DNA of 56,685 bases from Zarea fungicola (GCA_900169235.1 FWCC01000528.1:1-56685); one strand, 5' to 3'; shown: positions 32,289 through 45,024, counted from the stretch's first letter. The notes: a model not told the origin generated them from the sequence alone. Translations and numbers: made by a program.

Positions 32289-35200
32289 TGCGTGCAAGGC
32301 TTGGGCACAGCTTGGATTGTAACTGGGAGGGCAACGACGGACGAGTCAAATGAAAGAGGGACAGTCCCTTTTTCTTGTTCAAATATGTATTATAGACTAT
32401 TCACCACCGTACTACAACGATTTTTTTACTGGTTTCTTTAATTCGTCACTTTGAATTTATTTCACATTCCAATAGGCTCAGATAAAGTTTGATCAATGTA
32501 GCAGACCGTGCTGGCTGAGCGTCCGGGCTGCTGAAGGACAAGTTTGAAACAACTAGATCTAAACTGAAAATTTACTCTGCCCATTCATCCTCTATCATTT
32601 GCGATTACAAGCTGTTTGTGATCACTCTTTCTTTTTCCCTGCCCTGTTCTTGGAAAGTGTCATGATGGCTCCGGTGAGTCGTTCTCACTCGTATACCAAT
32701 CCCAGATACGTTACCGTACGAATATATATTGCTCTTCTTCATTCTTTGGTCGGGTTGATCACGTCCCAAAATGAGGGAATTCAATATTCAGAGATTAATA
32801 TATGTTTCATGACATGTACTCTCACATGTGTACGCAGCTTGACACTTGACGGAATGCAGACAGGGCACCCAAAACGGTATTTTTCTGGCAACCACACAAT
32901 TGGTAGACGGGATTTTGAAGTATGACACGTCTGAACACATTTTTATGTACATCTAATTATAGTTTTTTCAATGTATTTTTGGTAAGTAATTAGCCATTTT
33001 CAAGATGCTGTTTCCGAACAATTGAGTCCTATATTTGATAGTTATAAGGCAAGCGTGGTGAGGAAAGTGATGATACCCGTACCAATGCTCAATTTCCTCT
33101 TTTTTCATTGAAATCAAACCATATGTATCGCAAGTTGCCACTTCCCCCCACTAACTCGACTGGAATATGTCCAGAACCTCCCGGACAGAAATGTGTGTAA
33201 GTTGTTTATAGTGTACATTTTCTGTAGCATGTCGTGGCGTTCTGGTGTCAACTACCGTATCTGGCATGATTATCGAACAGGCGTGTGATAGCAAATAGAA
33301 TTGGCCAGTTTCTTATTTGCTGACACGAACTTGTGAAATTGCGTCTCTCCAACGCCCCATGATGACAACTTAATTACCGAGAAACCACCTTGGCTAATGC
33401 CTCCAGAGAGAGCGATTTTTTTTTGTCCTATCCGCCGTGGCGCCGGCACCGATTAAGACCAGTTCTCACCCCTGCTCGCGGATCAATTTAATAAACTCTT
33501 TTATACTGGTATATAATAAACTATTAATAGGACAACCAGCTGGGATTGTGTGGATATCAAGCTGGGCATGCGTATAGCCCCCAAGTTGGACTTGGTATCA
33601 TCCTGACCGTACTCTTCTGTTGAAACCAAATGTAAAATGAGACAACGCTACTCAATTGCCGTAATTGCAAAGCAATAAACAGTGCAGAATAGCCAAATCG
33701 GCCACAGACACAAAAAACCAAAGGTTGTAATGTGTATATAATCACCTTGTCGATGTGTAGGGTAGGCTAATTAATGGGAGCATGGGTGATGAAGATGAAA
33801 CGCCAGGCACATGGGCATGTCGCACCATGGCGATTTACTTACAGAAAAGGCTCCAGAGAAGAAACAAGTTTTTGTTCTTGCAAAAAAATTTAAACAAACA
33901 CTGGGGCCAGGGCCGGTCTTACACGGTGATTTACCGGTTTCCCCAGGTCCCATTCCGAACCTCCCGTTATTCACCTTTCAAAAACCTTCAATTAAGGTTC
34001 CCCTCCCCCTAACAAATGTTGGTACGTATGGCCATGTGAGGCCGGAACAAAAGATGGCACGAGGATTTCAAAAGTGGCTGCTTTTCCATCGTTCTTCAGC
34101 TGAATTGGAAATCGCACTTGTCCGATTTCGAAACAGGCTAACGTCTGAGGCGGCCACCAAAAGAATGCCCCGGCTAATAATGAGAAGAATCAACCCCTGG
34201 TCAAATTAGCCCAACTAAGTAAGCCGAATCAAAACAGTTTTCCGAGAGAGGCTTGCTTCGAGAACTACCGAACTAGTTTCGGTATCGCTCCTATTAGTCT
34301 TTTTCATGAGAGTATGGGGAAGCTGTCCCGGTTGCATAAGTACTCACACTTATGATTACCGGCACACCATACATACGTTGACCTGCATTGTTACTGGTAC
34401 AAACGCGCACAAGCTAACATACAAGGCGCCAATAATCATACTCCACAGCCAGTCATGTTAATCTCCCTGGCCAGTCAGGTAAACCGCTCAAAGCACAAGC
34501 CTCTTGCGTGCTGGGTAAGCGTGCCAACGTTCCTCGACTGATGAGGATAGAGTCACCAACTAAGAGCGATAGCCGTGCATGAATTGTGTGGTTGGAGCGA
34601 GGCTGGACACGTGGCGAGTCGGGGAACGGCAAGCCTAATGAGCCATGTACAGAGCTACAGGGTTGATGCCGCCCAGCCGAGCAATTCCCACTTGCAGCTT
34701 GCAGCTTGCAGGTACTGTATTGGTTCAAGAACCAACTGCTGTCAATAGTAAAGAACAACTTTGCATTAACAGAAAGCTGGGGTTCTGTCGTTCGTTCGCA
34801 ATTGGCTCTCCCGTGACTCCGTGAGCCACACCCAATATTCAGCAAACTTCCGAGTCCAAGTCGCACTAAATTTTGTTAGAGATACCCCGCCTCCGAAATG
34901 AGACGCACTTTGTTCCTGGCGCGCAAGTAAGAAGACGCGTCTCGCATCCTCGCATCGCGTCTTGGGCATGATGTGTATATCAGAACAAACAACAAAGGAA
35001 CCAATGCCATGTTTAATCTTCGTGAACCTGTCTCATGTTTGTTTTTGGAATTGACATCAGACACTATGATGAAATCATGAACAGGGAGACGAAGAGAAGG
35101 GAGTCGCGTGTGCGCTAACCAGTTTTGGAGATCAAAAGATGTCTAATTGTGCCCTGGTTTGGAAGTGCATCTCGCGGCCAGCCGTGTGTGTAACTTGTAG

Positions 35201-38200
35201 GTGAGCTATTTGGGCCCGGGCCAGCAAATGTAAAACAAGAATTCGTATTCCGTACTATGCCCGGTTTAGAACGAATGGAAATGACACTGGGAGTCCTTCT
35301 TAGTCGCGTTTTCTGTTGGCGCATATTGTACAGAAAGATCGCCGTCAGCAGCCCCCAGCTTGCCCAGACTGCATCAAGCTCTGTAGCCTGCAGGTACTGG
35401 CCAGCCAGCCACAGATGACCGGAATTAACTAGCCCTCTATCGTAGACGTCATAATATAAAACGATGCATGTAGTCTGCTTGCTGTTCGACGCGCGGAAAG
35501 TATGGACCACTTGTAACTGGCGACTGAACTGTACCGTGCATGATTGATCAATAGTGTATCAAGTCTCCATTACTACTATCCATCACATCGGCGCAACAAT
35601 TAGTTCACTGTTCAACGATCCTCCACTTATGCAGTGACACCCAATTAGGCGTTTCATCTTGATGATATGTCGGTAACCGCGAGGCCAGTTGAAAGCCGCT
35701 CCGGGTAAGCTTCAACGACAGGGTTTATCAGCCCTGCTAACCAGTAATTTAATGGAAATTAGAGGATTACAGTGCTGTGCCTGAATGTGTACCCAATCTA
35801 TCTATGCATGTGGTGATAATGGCCGCCTCTTACTGACAGGTGGACAAGTTGATACCATCTCTTACTGTGCTTATGAGAGGAGCCTCGCAACCACTTCCAC
35901 TAATAAAAGAATGTATGATCCAGCTGGAACATCAATGGGCGGCCGTGGGCAAATTTCGAACGAAAAAAAAAAAACAATGTAGCTCCACGCTTCATGCCCA
36001 CCCTGTCTTCAAAAAAAGGGGCCTGTTAGACCAAATGCAGCTTGGGCTCAGGAACAGCGTTGTGATTGGCACGGGGAATCCACAAGGAGAGCCGAAGCGC
36101 AACAGGGGTGCGCCTTGAACTTTATTGCCAGGTGTTGAAGCCGTGTGACTGCTTTTGTTCGGGGGAAGATGGTGACCAAGTCGGTACGGACAATGCTGCA
36201 TGAGTGAAGGCTGTGCATGCATATGCAGCCAGCCGGCCTTGGAACCCCAAGTTTGTGCGTTTCGTTGGTTGGTTATATGTCAGGAATCCATAATCCGCAT
36301 GGCATGGACATGAGCTGTGGGAGGGCAGATGATTTTCAGGCTCGTATCACATCTGTTACATCGAATTCGGATGAATCTTGTTTTTCTTTGGTCCCGGCAC
36401 GAGCCTTGTTGAAGGACGTGGAGACTCGAGAGAACTTGTGAAGCAATCAGATGAAAGTTTGCCACCAAAAGCTTGCCTTCATAATTGTGTGGACCCCCCC
36501 AAAAAGCAAGACAAGTCTCTGCCTGTGTAATAGTAGCGCCGTATCAACCGGAATATCGCCGAAGAATAGCATTCTCAACTTTATTGGTGAGCAGCAATAC
36601 ACGAGTACTGTACATGTAAAGCCATGATGTACACTTTAATGCAAGTAGAATCGATGCTGTTTCAAGCGTAGCCTGTGCTCGCTTGGAAGTTACGATATGA
36701 CACGATTGTGACGCTCAAGTCCAAGCATGAAAGGCCACCAGTGTCTGCGGCCTTTTTTTTTCTTCTTCCGGCCGTATACTTTGTTTCCCTCCGCCACTCA
36801 GGGGCTTTGAGATTTGATTTTCTTATCATGGAATGTACTTCTTCTTTGGCTGCGCACCGACTCCTCCACAGTGTTTTATGACACGGCATGACTTGCTTCC
36901 ATTTTTAAGGGTAACTTGTTTCCGTCAAGGGTCGCTTCCAGCAATGGTGGGGTTGATTGCCTGTCCTGTCGCAAGCGTCGCAGCCAATTAGTACAAGGCC
37001 GTACCAGTGCCAGGGGTTTTGATGCCACAACGGCCCGTTGCGAGCTGTCATTTATATTTGCTTTGTGACGCCCGCTTCTCTAGGTGTTTCCTCCGACGCA
37101 GTTGCATGGCTGTGCGAACCAGTATTTGAGAATCGAGGGCCGGTGTTGAGCGTAATGGCACAAAAGCAACACAACATGATGCACGTTGAAAAAAGGAATA
37201 TCGGTATACATACGTTCCGTCCTGTACGTGATTTGCAGGGAGAACGTCATAAGCGAACAAGTTGTGGCGTGACATACATACATACGACGCCCAGTCATCA
37301 ACGCTGACGGGCGCAGTCTTGTCTCTCCACGAGGCAGCCACAGAGCTTGGATGCATAGCGTGTGCGTTGTTTTCTTTCTTTGGTCGGGACGGCCGAGCAG
37401 ATAAGAAAAAAGATGAAAAAAAAGACGGAAAGAAGAAAAACCTCGTGTTTAGTATGGGCAACAGCCAATCGTGGGTTTGGTCTCAGTATGCCAAGGCACA
37501 TGTCGGTAATAGACGGGAAGAAACCAGCCAGGAGTCGAGGACTTATGCGTAAGATTTATGCAAGATGAAGATTTTGTGGCTCACAGGAAACCAGATCCTA
37601 AATAGATCCAGAGTAATACGTACTGGCACAGAAGCCAGCGGCCGTCGCAGAGCAAGATGGCCCCCAGAGACATGTGTAGTCAAATCGTGCCTGGCTTGGC
37701 TGTCTGGGGCGGAAGGCTGCAATGAATTTGGACGCTAATAAAATGGTTTCAAACGACCAGCACGGAGTGCTGCGGCAGCTTCCAGGGGTTGTCTTGGGCT
37801 TGCCGATGGTTGGATGCATCAGAATGTGAGATGGGCTTTCAAGCTGGGTGGAACGATGGCGATGGGACAGTGTGGCTTGCAGCAGCGTTAGCAGCAAAGG
37901 CTAGAATGGATCAGATTAGGGGTGTACCTGGACTAATAGGATTGAGAAGAGGTGCAAGAGATGCAAGATGGGGCCTACCTTTCCGGTTTCGTTCGTTGGA
38001 CGTGGCAATGGTTATTTTGAATGTTATTTTGATGCAGGGCCATCATGATGAACCAAGGGAGAAGAGAAACAAACGGACAGGCCCAGGCATGACAGTTGCA
38101 CCATGGTACCTTGTTGGGGTTGTGCCTGGTTGTACCGGACATGCTGCATGCCCTTAGCAGCAAGCACTGCTCACAGCGTGGCCTGGCTTCTCGGTATGGA

Positions 38201-40361
38201 GTACTCGGTACCTTGCCATGCTTGCCTTGGGACCAGTACCAGTAGAGTGGGCATTCCCACTGCCAGGTGGGTCGTGGTCGCGGAAGAGGGACGCCCCGCT
38301 GCGGACTCTAAGAGGCGCAAATAGAGGGCAGGGATCCGGCAATAGAACGATGAAAAAGCATGCTGGGTAATGAATGTTTGACTTGTCCCATATTAATAAT
38401 GGCATACTGTCATACTGTCATATACTGTCATATACTGGTATTCTGTACGGATTACCGGGAGTGGCCATACCGCGAGTACAGGTCAAGGCTATCAACTAAG
38501 ATACGTACCTAGGTAGACGGACCTGGCAAGGGCAGCAAGGTACCGAGTACATGACAAACAAAAATTGGCCCAGCGATGGCGATGTGATGTGATTGATGGC
38601 TGGCACTGGAGTCTGGCTGTCGGGCAGAGACAGACAGGGGGGATTGGGTTTGTTTTTGCGCGCACGCCCCCTGGGTACCCAACTCTACCACTAAATAATA
38701 AAGGTCCGCTGTATTCACCAAGGAGACATTGCACATCTGGCTGTGTGATGCTACTCTGACAGTCAAGACGGAAATCGAATACTGATCAGGTTCCTGTTCT
38801 TTTTATCATTGCCCCTATTATATATATGCGCTCCTACATATATGGGAAAACGGTCCGTGGCACTACCATGCAGCACCAGTGCACCAGTGCACCACACAAA
38901 AGTAACAGGGCGTGAGCCACTGAGCCAGTAGCTGCTGGGGGGTTCGCGCCCCACTTGCAACACTGCACTAGCCTCTATGTGAGTCTAGGTGGGTGGGAGA
39001 GCAGATTGGCTGGGGCGCTGGCCTTGTCCGCCACACTACCACTGGTGTCACTGTTCTGTGCTTTTTTTTTTTTTACCGGGTACCTGGGCCAGTACCCGTC
39101 TGTTCCTGTGCCTGGCTGATTCTGTACCTGCCGCGCTGAGTCGTAGTGGCTGTTATTGTAGAACAAAGAACCACAGGCTTCCAATTCTCACTCGCTCACT
39201 GGGACGGCCCAAGTGTCCCCCCTCTATGCCCCTTGCACACCACACCACTTCCGACTGCTGAACCAATGGGCCGTCAATACTCAGGGCCGGGGTACATGAC
39301 TGGCCGCCAACTCCAACCGGTACCTGCAGCTCTTACTCCAGTGGTCCGTTAGTACAATGGACGGTACTTGGGGTGCAGTGCTCCATACTCGTGCAGTGGT
39401 GCAGTCCAACCGAACGCTGCCGCGACCCCCCCCTGACAGCCCACCATACACCACACCCCGGCCGCCGCCATCACTGGCTCTTCCCCCAATTTCTATCCTG
39501 GCCCTTGCTGTACCCTCGGACGTGACGCCGCTTCTCCTGCGCTGGCACAACTGATTTTTTTTCCCTTCCCCTTCTCATATCTCCAGTCCTTCATTCTCTA
39601 ACTAGCCTGCCCCCGACTGTGTTCTGTTTCCTGGTGTTACTTTTTTGCCTTGTTGTTCTTGCGGCGCCTCTGTTATATCACGGCTGCTCCTCACCACCTG
39701 TTTCATAGGTAGGCTTCATCCTCTTCCGTCGATCACGCAGGAATCTTCCTGACTCGAACCTGGCTTACAATCAACTAGATAGACTCGTCCCAACTGCCCC
39801 AGGCTCTATCAAACACGACCCCAGACACGTCCAGCTTCAAACCGCAAGGCCACAAAAGACACGAGATACCGTCCGACTTGACATCGCCAAAGACTTCCTG
39901 AACCTGCTCACGAACGCAGTGTTGCGCAGCAAACACATCTATCTGCTCCATTTCTCACCCTACTTTCTAAAGCATTATCAGCACTCGCACCCAGCAGCTG
40001 CAGAAACGACCAAACCAGAGCTCATGACGGCTGCTGAGAGAACCAATCTCCCCGTTGTAGGCTGACTGTATCCAACAGAGCAAAGCCCCTTTGGGTGAGT
40101 AGCACTCTGCTTCCAAAAGGTCTGAAGCGCGCCTTGCCCTTTATCCCAATTAAACAATTGCCTTGAGGCCTTGAATGCCTCGTAATGCCACCGCAATGTC
40201 AAGACGAGCGACACTAACTCGCCATTCCGCAGCTTCAGCCCGCACTATCGTACCTATCTGGTACACAAGTCTTCGACGTCATTGGCGTGTCCTAGTCCAA
40301 CCATTGGGCTTCAAATTCGTTCATATTAATACAGTACATACACAGTCAACAACTACCCACC
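32289..40361. other. 8-kb gene desert with pyrimidine-rich leader at its right end
   Basis: I read this stretch on both strands and could not support any gene, spliced or not. It alternates between AT-rich parts (about 32.3-33.8 kb) and normal composition. Frames up to 137 codons exist but overlap on opposite strands and show no features. Short repeats are present: AGCTTGC units at about 34694-34713 and CATACTGT units at 38403-38437. A pair of inverted GTACTCGGTACC motifs lies at 38.2-38.55 kb. From 39544 onward the sequence is C/T-rich and probably forms the promoter and a long 5' leader of the 40362 gene. Confidence 0.5.
38201..38550. repeat. Inverted 16-bp repeat GTACTCGGTACCTTGC with 318-bp spacer
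   Basis: Positions 38201-38216 and 38535-38550 are exact reverse complements. Between them lies a (CATACTGT/CATATACTGT) tandem tract at 38403-38437 and several further GGTACC/GTACC words. The whole may be a decayed small element or a cluster of short palindromes. Confidence 0.6.
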
Positions 40362-43300
40362 ATGAATCGATTTCGAACAAAGAAGAGAACCAAGGACGAT
40401 GTGCCTGCACCTCGCACCTCTATCGAAAGCGAAAACAGCGGCCCGTTCAAGCTCTTTGGTAAAAAGAAACTGCAAGATAACGACTCCAAACAAGATTTGA
40501 ATCTCGATGCCGCGCTTCCTTCCAGCGATGACTTTCGTACCAGTCTTCTTATGACCGGACTCTCTGCGCGATTCTCCATGCTACGAGAGCAAGATGACCC
40601 CCATTCAAAGATTGGTAAAGCCAGCGATGATAGCGTCCTCTTCCCCAAGCGTCAATCGAGGTTGATGGAGTACGGGTATGCCTCTGGCCTCCATGACATT
40701 GCCGAGATGGAATCCCTCAAGGGCTCCACCCTTACCCGTGTAAACTCGTCCCAGGGCTCTGAAAACAATGATCCCGGAAGCATCATGGATAGAGCACGAC
40801 CAAACGATGGAAATAATTTGTTCGGTGGCCGCCAGAAAATCTACAAGCTTGCTTCTGGGGCCAGGCCTGGCGGCAGTGGCATGGGTGGACGTATTCTCTA
40901 CGATGAAGATGTTGCCAAGTCGGCCTTTCAAAAATGGAGGCAAAATGACAAGGACAGTACATCTCCGGATGACAGAACTGACGACACATTGGAATCCGAC
41001 TCTGGCTTCGACTACAACAAGAAACGCGCAACAAACTCAACGACATCATCCGGCGCCTCTGCTGGAAGGAACTCGACGGCAGCTACCTCTATTGCATCGC
41101 AGTTTCACTCCACCAAAGATGTGTCATCTGCGATACCAGCGTCCGCGACCAATGTGGAACGAAGCTTCGCGCGTACCAGACGACTCTACGAGCAAGGCCT
41201 GACGCAGGACCTCCAGGATAAGCAGTCATCTGCTCTATCCCGCATGGACACACTGTCCAAGTCCCATCGCAATAAAGGCCCTGATGGCGGTCCAGGCCAT
41301 TCTCCTACCAGTGCAACCTTTGGCGATCGTGTCTTCGAGAGACGCACCATCCTCACCAAAAGCAGTGCGCCAAACTTGAGATCATTTACGCCACCCACGT
41401 CGGCCGCTTCTCAACAGTCGCCCATGGAGCCTGTTCCCAGATTTACACCCGAACAACGTTCCAACTTTGGTGCCAGCCCGCCCCTGAGCCCGCCAATCAG
41501 TGAGGCGGATGATCACCCTATACTAGCCATCCAAGCCAGTGACCGAGGCAAGGCCACTGCTATGGGTGTGTTTAGCAGACCAGCACAGCAGTATGACGAC
41601 TCCAAATTTGCGCAGCGCCAGCAGCAGATGCGCAAAGGCCGTGATGCCTCTGATACCCACAGCCCCATTGCCGCAAGGTCCTCAAATGATGCCAGCAGAT
41701 CAAGGTCTTCATCAGTGCAGCGCGGTGCATATGAACGGTCAGATATAACTCCTGTCAAGCCAGAACGCTCAGCCAAGAAGGATTACAACTCGACGTCTTT
41801 CTTCGATGACAGCGATGATGCCGCTGGAACGACGGGCTATCCTCATCTCGTCTCGGCATTGAGTCCGCAGCTCAGTGTTGAACGGCCAAAGGACGAAGAT
41901 CACCCAGCTTTTCGGAAATCTGCGCTGCCCACACCACTATCTCTATCCTCGAGACCATCTGAAGAGAACTTGCCGGTGGAGGACAAGGCAGCCACAGGCC
42001 TGCATTCCATACTGGAACCTCCTCAAGAGTCTCCCACCCTCGGACCCGGCACTGGACTAAGTGGAATGGTCAGGCAACATCTACGAGGCGATAGCAATGC
42101 TTCGTCTATATATGACACAACAGGCCAAACAACAAATTTCCACTCTGCAAGTCAATCTCACTCTCCGGATTCAAAGCAAACCACAGCCAACAACATAGGA
42201 AGAGACAGCTGGGGGCTACAGGACGACGAGTTCGAAGCAGAGGCAGGCAGCGGCACCTGGACACCGACCAGCAATCAGGCCAAGTCTACACCTCGGGGAG
42301 AGCAGGATGAATTCGCTAAACACTTGGCAGATGGAGCCCGTCGAGTGCGTGAGAAGCTGACATCGTACGCCGGACCAGAGAATGAACCAGCAACACCGCC
42401 GGTGCTTCCGACAGAATCTGCCAAAGACCCTGCCGGTGCGAGGGGCAACGCACTCGGGCTTCGCTCCAATTCAAGCCGCACGTCCCTCTTTGACCGTGGA
42501 CGCGACCGGGACGGCGATGCCAGACCCAAGACTGCCAAGTCCCCTGCCCCCTCAAACCGTAACCCGTACGCGGAGCCACCGCAACAGGAGCCGCCCGTAC
42601 CACAGCCAAAGGAGGAGAATGTGCATGCCGGCCTGAAGGCCTTTCGCCAGGCCCGACGAGAGCTTCAAAAGATGAAGGAAATGGAGGTTCAGCAGCGCCA
42701 CGGCTCACCGAACAAGCCGAGTACCCAATTCGAGCGGCCCACCCCACCACGGACGTTCTCTCACGACCAAACCTCATCACCACCAGTTTACCAGCAACCT
42801 GGATTCCCCAGAACCGGCCGAGAGCCGTTGGAAAGAGACCGCAGCGGGTCGGACAGCAGCCGTGACGGCCAAGATCGCCAAAGACGAATGCCGCTCCGTG
42901 GTATATCTACTTCCAGTGACAGCAGGGCCATTATGACTTCGCATCCTGCCAGCCAATCTCCAACCAGGAACAGGAAGCGGGACTTGTCTGAGCCCATGTA
43001 TCTGCAAAATCGTGGGGATTTCTCGGACAGTCGAATGCATCCTTCGAATCTTCCTGTGGCTACCTTTTCTACTCCCAACCTGCACGCTCCTCCCACCAGT
43101 GCTCCACCGCTACCGCCAATCAACCCTCGCAGAAAGAACGGAATGCCTACCCAAGGGTTGCGAGGGGGTGAGGCAGCTGGTCACGCTGGTCATGGGGACG
43201 CATTTTATGACGACAGCGGCGATGAGCAAAGGAGACAGATGAATAGGGCAACGATGGAGCAGAATGGTGAACGCCATAGACAGTACCCGCCAGCACCTAG

Positions 43301-43364
43301 CCACCGACCACCGCTTCCTCGTGGCAACATGTCTAGCAACAGTTTGCCCGGAGGAATGATCTAA
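40362..43364 (+). CDS. Large intrinsically disordered fungal protein, 1000 aa, intronless
   Basis: One uninterrupted frame of 1000 codons with no family that I recognise. The N-terminus is strongly basic (RFRTKKRTKDD), then contains GPFKLFGKKK and a DDFRTSLLMTGLSARFSMLREQDDPHSKIGKA segment that looks like a conserved short motif. The segment GRQKIYKLASG..GMGGRILYDEDVAKSAFQKWR (about residues 156-193) looks ordered and may be the conserved core. Most of the rest is Ser, Pro, Asp, Gln and Arg-rich with many potential phosphorylation sites. Near residue 760 a helical, Lys/Glu-rich patch (FRQARRELQKMKEMEVQQ) could be a short coiled coil. No membrane segment or signal peptide. Plausible roles are a scaffold or signalling adaptor, but that is a guess. 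The 5' leader appears long and C/T-rich. Confidence 0.88.
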   Translation: MNRFRTKKRTKDDVPAPRTSIESENSGPFKLFGKKKLQDNDSKQDLNLDAALPSSDDFRTSLLMTGLSARFSMLREQDDPHSKIGKASDDSVLFPKRQSRLMEYGYASGLHDIAEMESLKGSTLTRVNSSQGSENNDPGSIMDRARPNDGNNLFGGRQKIYKLASGARPGGSGMGGRILYDEDVAKSAFQKWRQNDKDSTSPDDRTDDTLESDSGFDYNKKRATNSTTSSGASAGRNSTAATSIASQFHSTKDVSSAIPASATNVERSFARTRRLYEQGLTQDLQDKQSSALSRMDTLSKSHRNKGPDGGPGHSPTSATFGDRVFERRTILTKSSAPNLRSFTPPTSAASQQSPMEPVPRFTPEQRSNFGASPPLSPPISEADDHPILAIQASDRGKATAMGVFSRPAQQYDDSKFAQRQQQMRKGRDASDTHSPIAARSSNDASRSRSSSVQRGAYERSDITPVKPERSAKKDYNSTSFFDDSDDAAGTTGYPHLVSALSPQLSVERPKDEDHPAFRKSALPTPLSLSSRPSEENLPVEDKAATGLHSILEPPQESPTLGPGTGLSGMVRQHLRGDSNASSIYDTTGQTTNFHSASQSHSPDSKQTTANNIGRDSWGLQDDEFEAEAGSGTWTPTSNQAKSTPRGEQDEFAKHLADGARRVREKLTSYAGPENEPATPPVLPTESAKDPAGARGNALGLRSNSSRTSLFDRGRDRDGDARPKTAKSPAPSNRNPYAEPPQQEPPVPQPKEENVHAGLKAFRQARRELQKMKEMEVQQRHGSPNKPSTQFERPTPPRTFSHDQTSSPPVYQQPGFPRTGREPLERDRSGSDSSRDGQDRQRRMPLRGISTSSDSRAIMTSHPASQSPTRNRKRDLSEPMYLQNRGDFSDSRMHPSNLPVATFSTPNLHAPPTSAPPLPPINPRRKNGMPTQGLRGGEAAGHAGHGDAFYDDSGDEQRRQMNRATMEQNGERHRQYPPAPSHRPPLPRGNMSSNSLPGGMI

Positions 43365-44463
43365 GGCACGAGACAAATTGGCGACTGGGCGACACACACA
43401 CCGCGAGCGACCTGCCATGGCCGCAATAACGTACAAACTATCACGAAATATGCATTACTGGAAACAAATTTGTAATACTGGCTCGTTTCCAAGTTGTCAC
43501 GGCGGCACTTGCGAACGCAGACTACCCTCTCATTTTCTACAGCAGATATTTTACCACATGTTGGCCACGTTGCTACTATACGAGTGGAACGGCTTTTTTT
43601 TTGCACTTGGTTGTTTTATTGTTTCCATTTCAAAGCAACTCTTTCGCTTGCTTCACATTTTTCTGATTGCCATTTCATTGCAAAAGTTGGGCGGACAGGC
43701 AGACGGCGCATCTCGTTTATGTGTTTGATTTCGAAATGAATCTGGCGAAATAGGAATCGGGCAGGTCTTTTGATTCGCTGCGCCTAGGTTGCATGGTCAG
43801 GCATGGAGGGGCAAAAACATAGTATATAAGGAAGGGGAGAAGTATTGGCCGCCAAGGAGAAGATGCATGGCGTGGAAGGGACACTTGACAGAGTGTAAGA
43901 ATACCAGATGAGCATGTCTAGATAACTTGATTCTACAATTTAAAGAGTAACCTATGAATCGGATTGAAGCAGGCGGTGTGGCGTGAATGGAGCGGGTGAG
44001 GTTGATGTGACTTGAGGAAAGCAACCTGTGCAATGTCTGTGCTACCCAAGCAAACACATGTGCGAGCTTGGCCAGAGAAGACAGCTTCATCGGTGGGGTT
44101 TGTAATGGTCAGGGAATGGTTTGTGCAACTGCGGCCGCCGTGTGAACATGTCCACCACTTTTGGTCACGTTTTCATCTTGGTTAACCGGCGTCACGGCTC
44201 CCGGCTGCCGCTTTGCGTGCATGATGCAGTTCAAGGTGTATAAGATGGGGTGTGTGCTTGTTGCCCGAGCGAATAGTTGAGCAAGTCATACCCCCGTCGT
44301 CGTCGTCGCGGTGCGCTCCCTTTGAAAGCCAACAAAGTCGCAACTGCCACTTTTGGTCATCTTTATTTTTCTGCACAAAAAAAGAGATAATCGGAACGGC
44401 TTTGCATAAAGAGAGACGAAACGAGCAAACTGGGGGGTTTCACGCTGAAACGTGCAGGTAGCA
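43365..44463. other. Intergenic: 3' UTR of the 1000-aa gene and promoter of the 77-aa gene
   Basis: No gene supported. Frames present are under 120 codons, without features. Confidence 0.45.
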
Positions 44464-45024
44464 ATGTGCAATCACAAAGAGGTGAGTACGGTGATGACTC
44501 TGATGTAGAGTTTGCATGGAAGGATACAAAAGGGACTTTAGTGAATATTGAATTGCAATATTCATAGTTGGGATATAATTTCTTGATACATTTTCTTTTC
44601 TTCAGTGGCTGACTCTTTTTTTTTTTTTTTTTTTGCAGATGATATATGAGTGTGAGCATGTTTACTTTATCGTCGATCGCTTCTGCACAGCATACAAGAG
44701 GACGGGCACAGTATGCGAGTTGAACATTGTGAATACGGATGGGCTGTAAGTCGAAATTTCGATGCGCCCCATGAATTTCTTCCAAGTTCTGAGATGCTGA
44801 TATGTGTGGTCCTGGGTTGATAGTGACCGACTATGCCGTAAGTAGGCATTTTTTTATCCAATAATATTCTTACTACTATGCCTTTTGTGACTCTTTAGTC
44901 GCTAACTGGAATACTCTTTATAAAACTAGCGGCTTGTCGAGACCAGAATCGGCCGCTGCCTCAATGGGCAGAGGAAAAGATTGAGGCGCAAAAAGACACT
45001 CTGTCTCGCGCACCTGCAAAGTAA
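44464..45024 (+). CDS. Small Cys/His-rich protein, 77 aa, four exons including a 14-nt microexon
   Basis: Exons are 44464-44481, 44639-44745, 44824-44837 and 44930-45024. Donors are GTGAGT, GTAAGT and GTAAGT; acceptors are GCAG after a T19 tract, ATAG, and CTAG after a CTAACT branch point. The joined frame is 77 codons plus stop. Putative metal ligands lie in the order CNH, then CEH, two spaced single Cys (FCTAY, VCEL), and a CPAC pair completed only when the 14-nt exon is included. A RDQNRPLPQW segment and a Lys/Glu-rich helix follow to the C-terminus. The CxH...CxxC pattern fits a small zinc-binding fold of the kind seen in many short fungal hypothetical proteins. The fact that three introns join into a pattern of paired cysteines supports the model. 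No function can be assigned. Confidence 0.72.

Noticed and set aside
33811..34209. 132-codon plus-strand frame in the gene desert
   Set aside because: No family features; lies in DNA with several overlapping frames.
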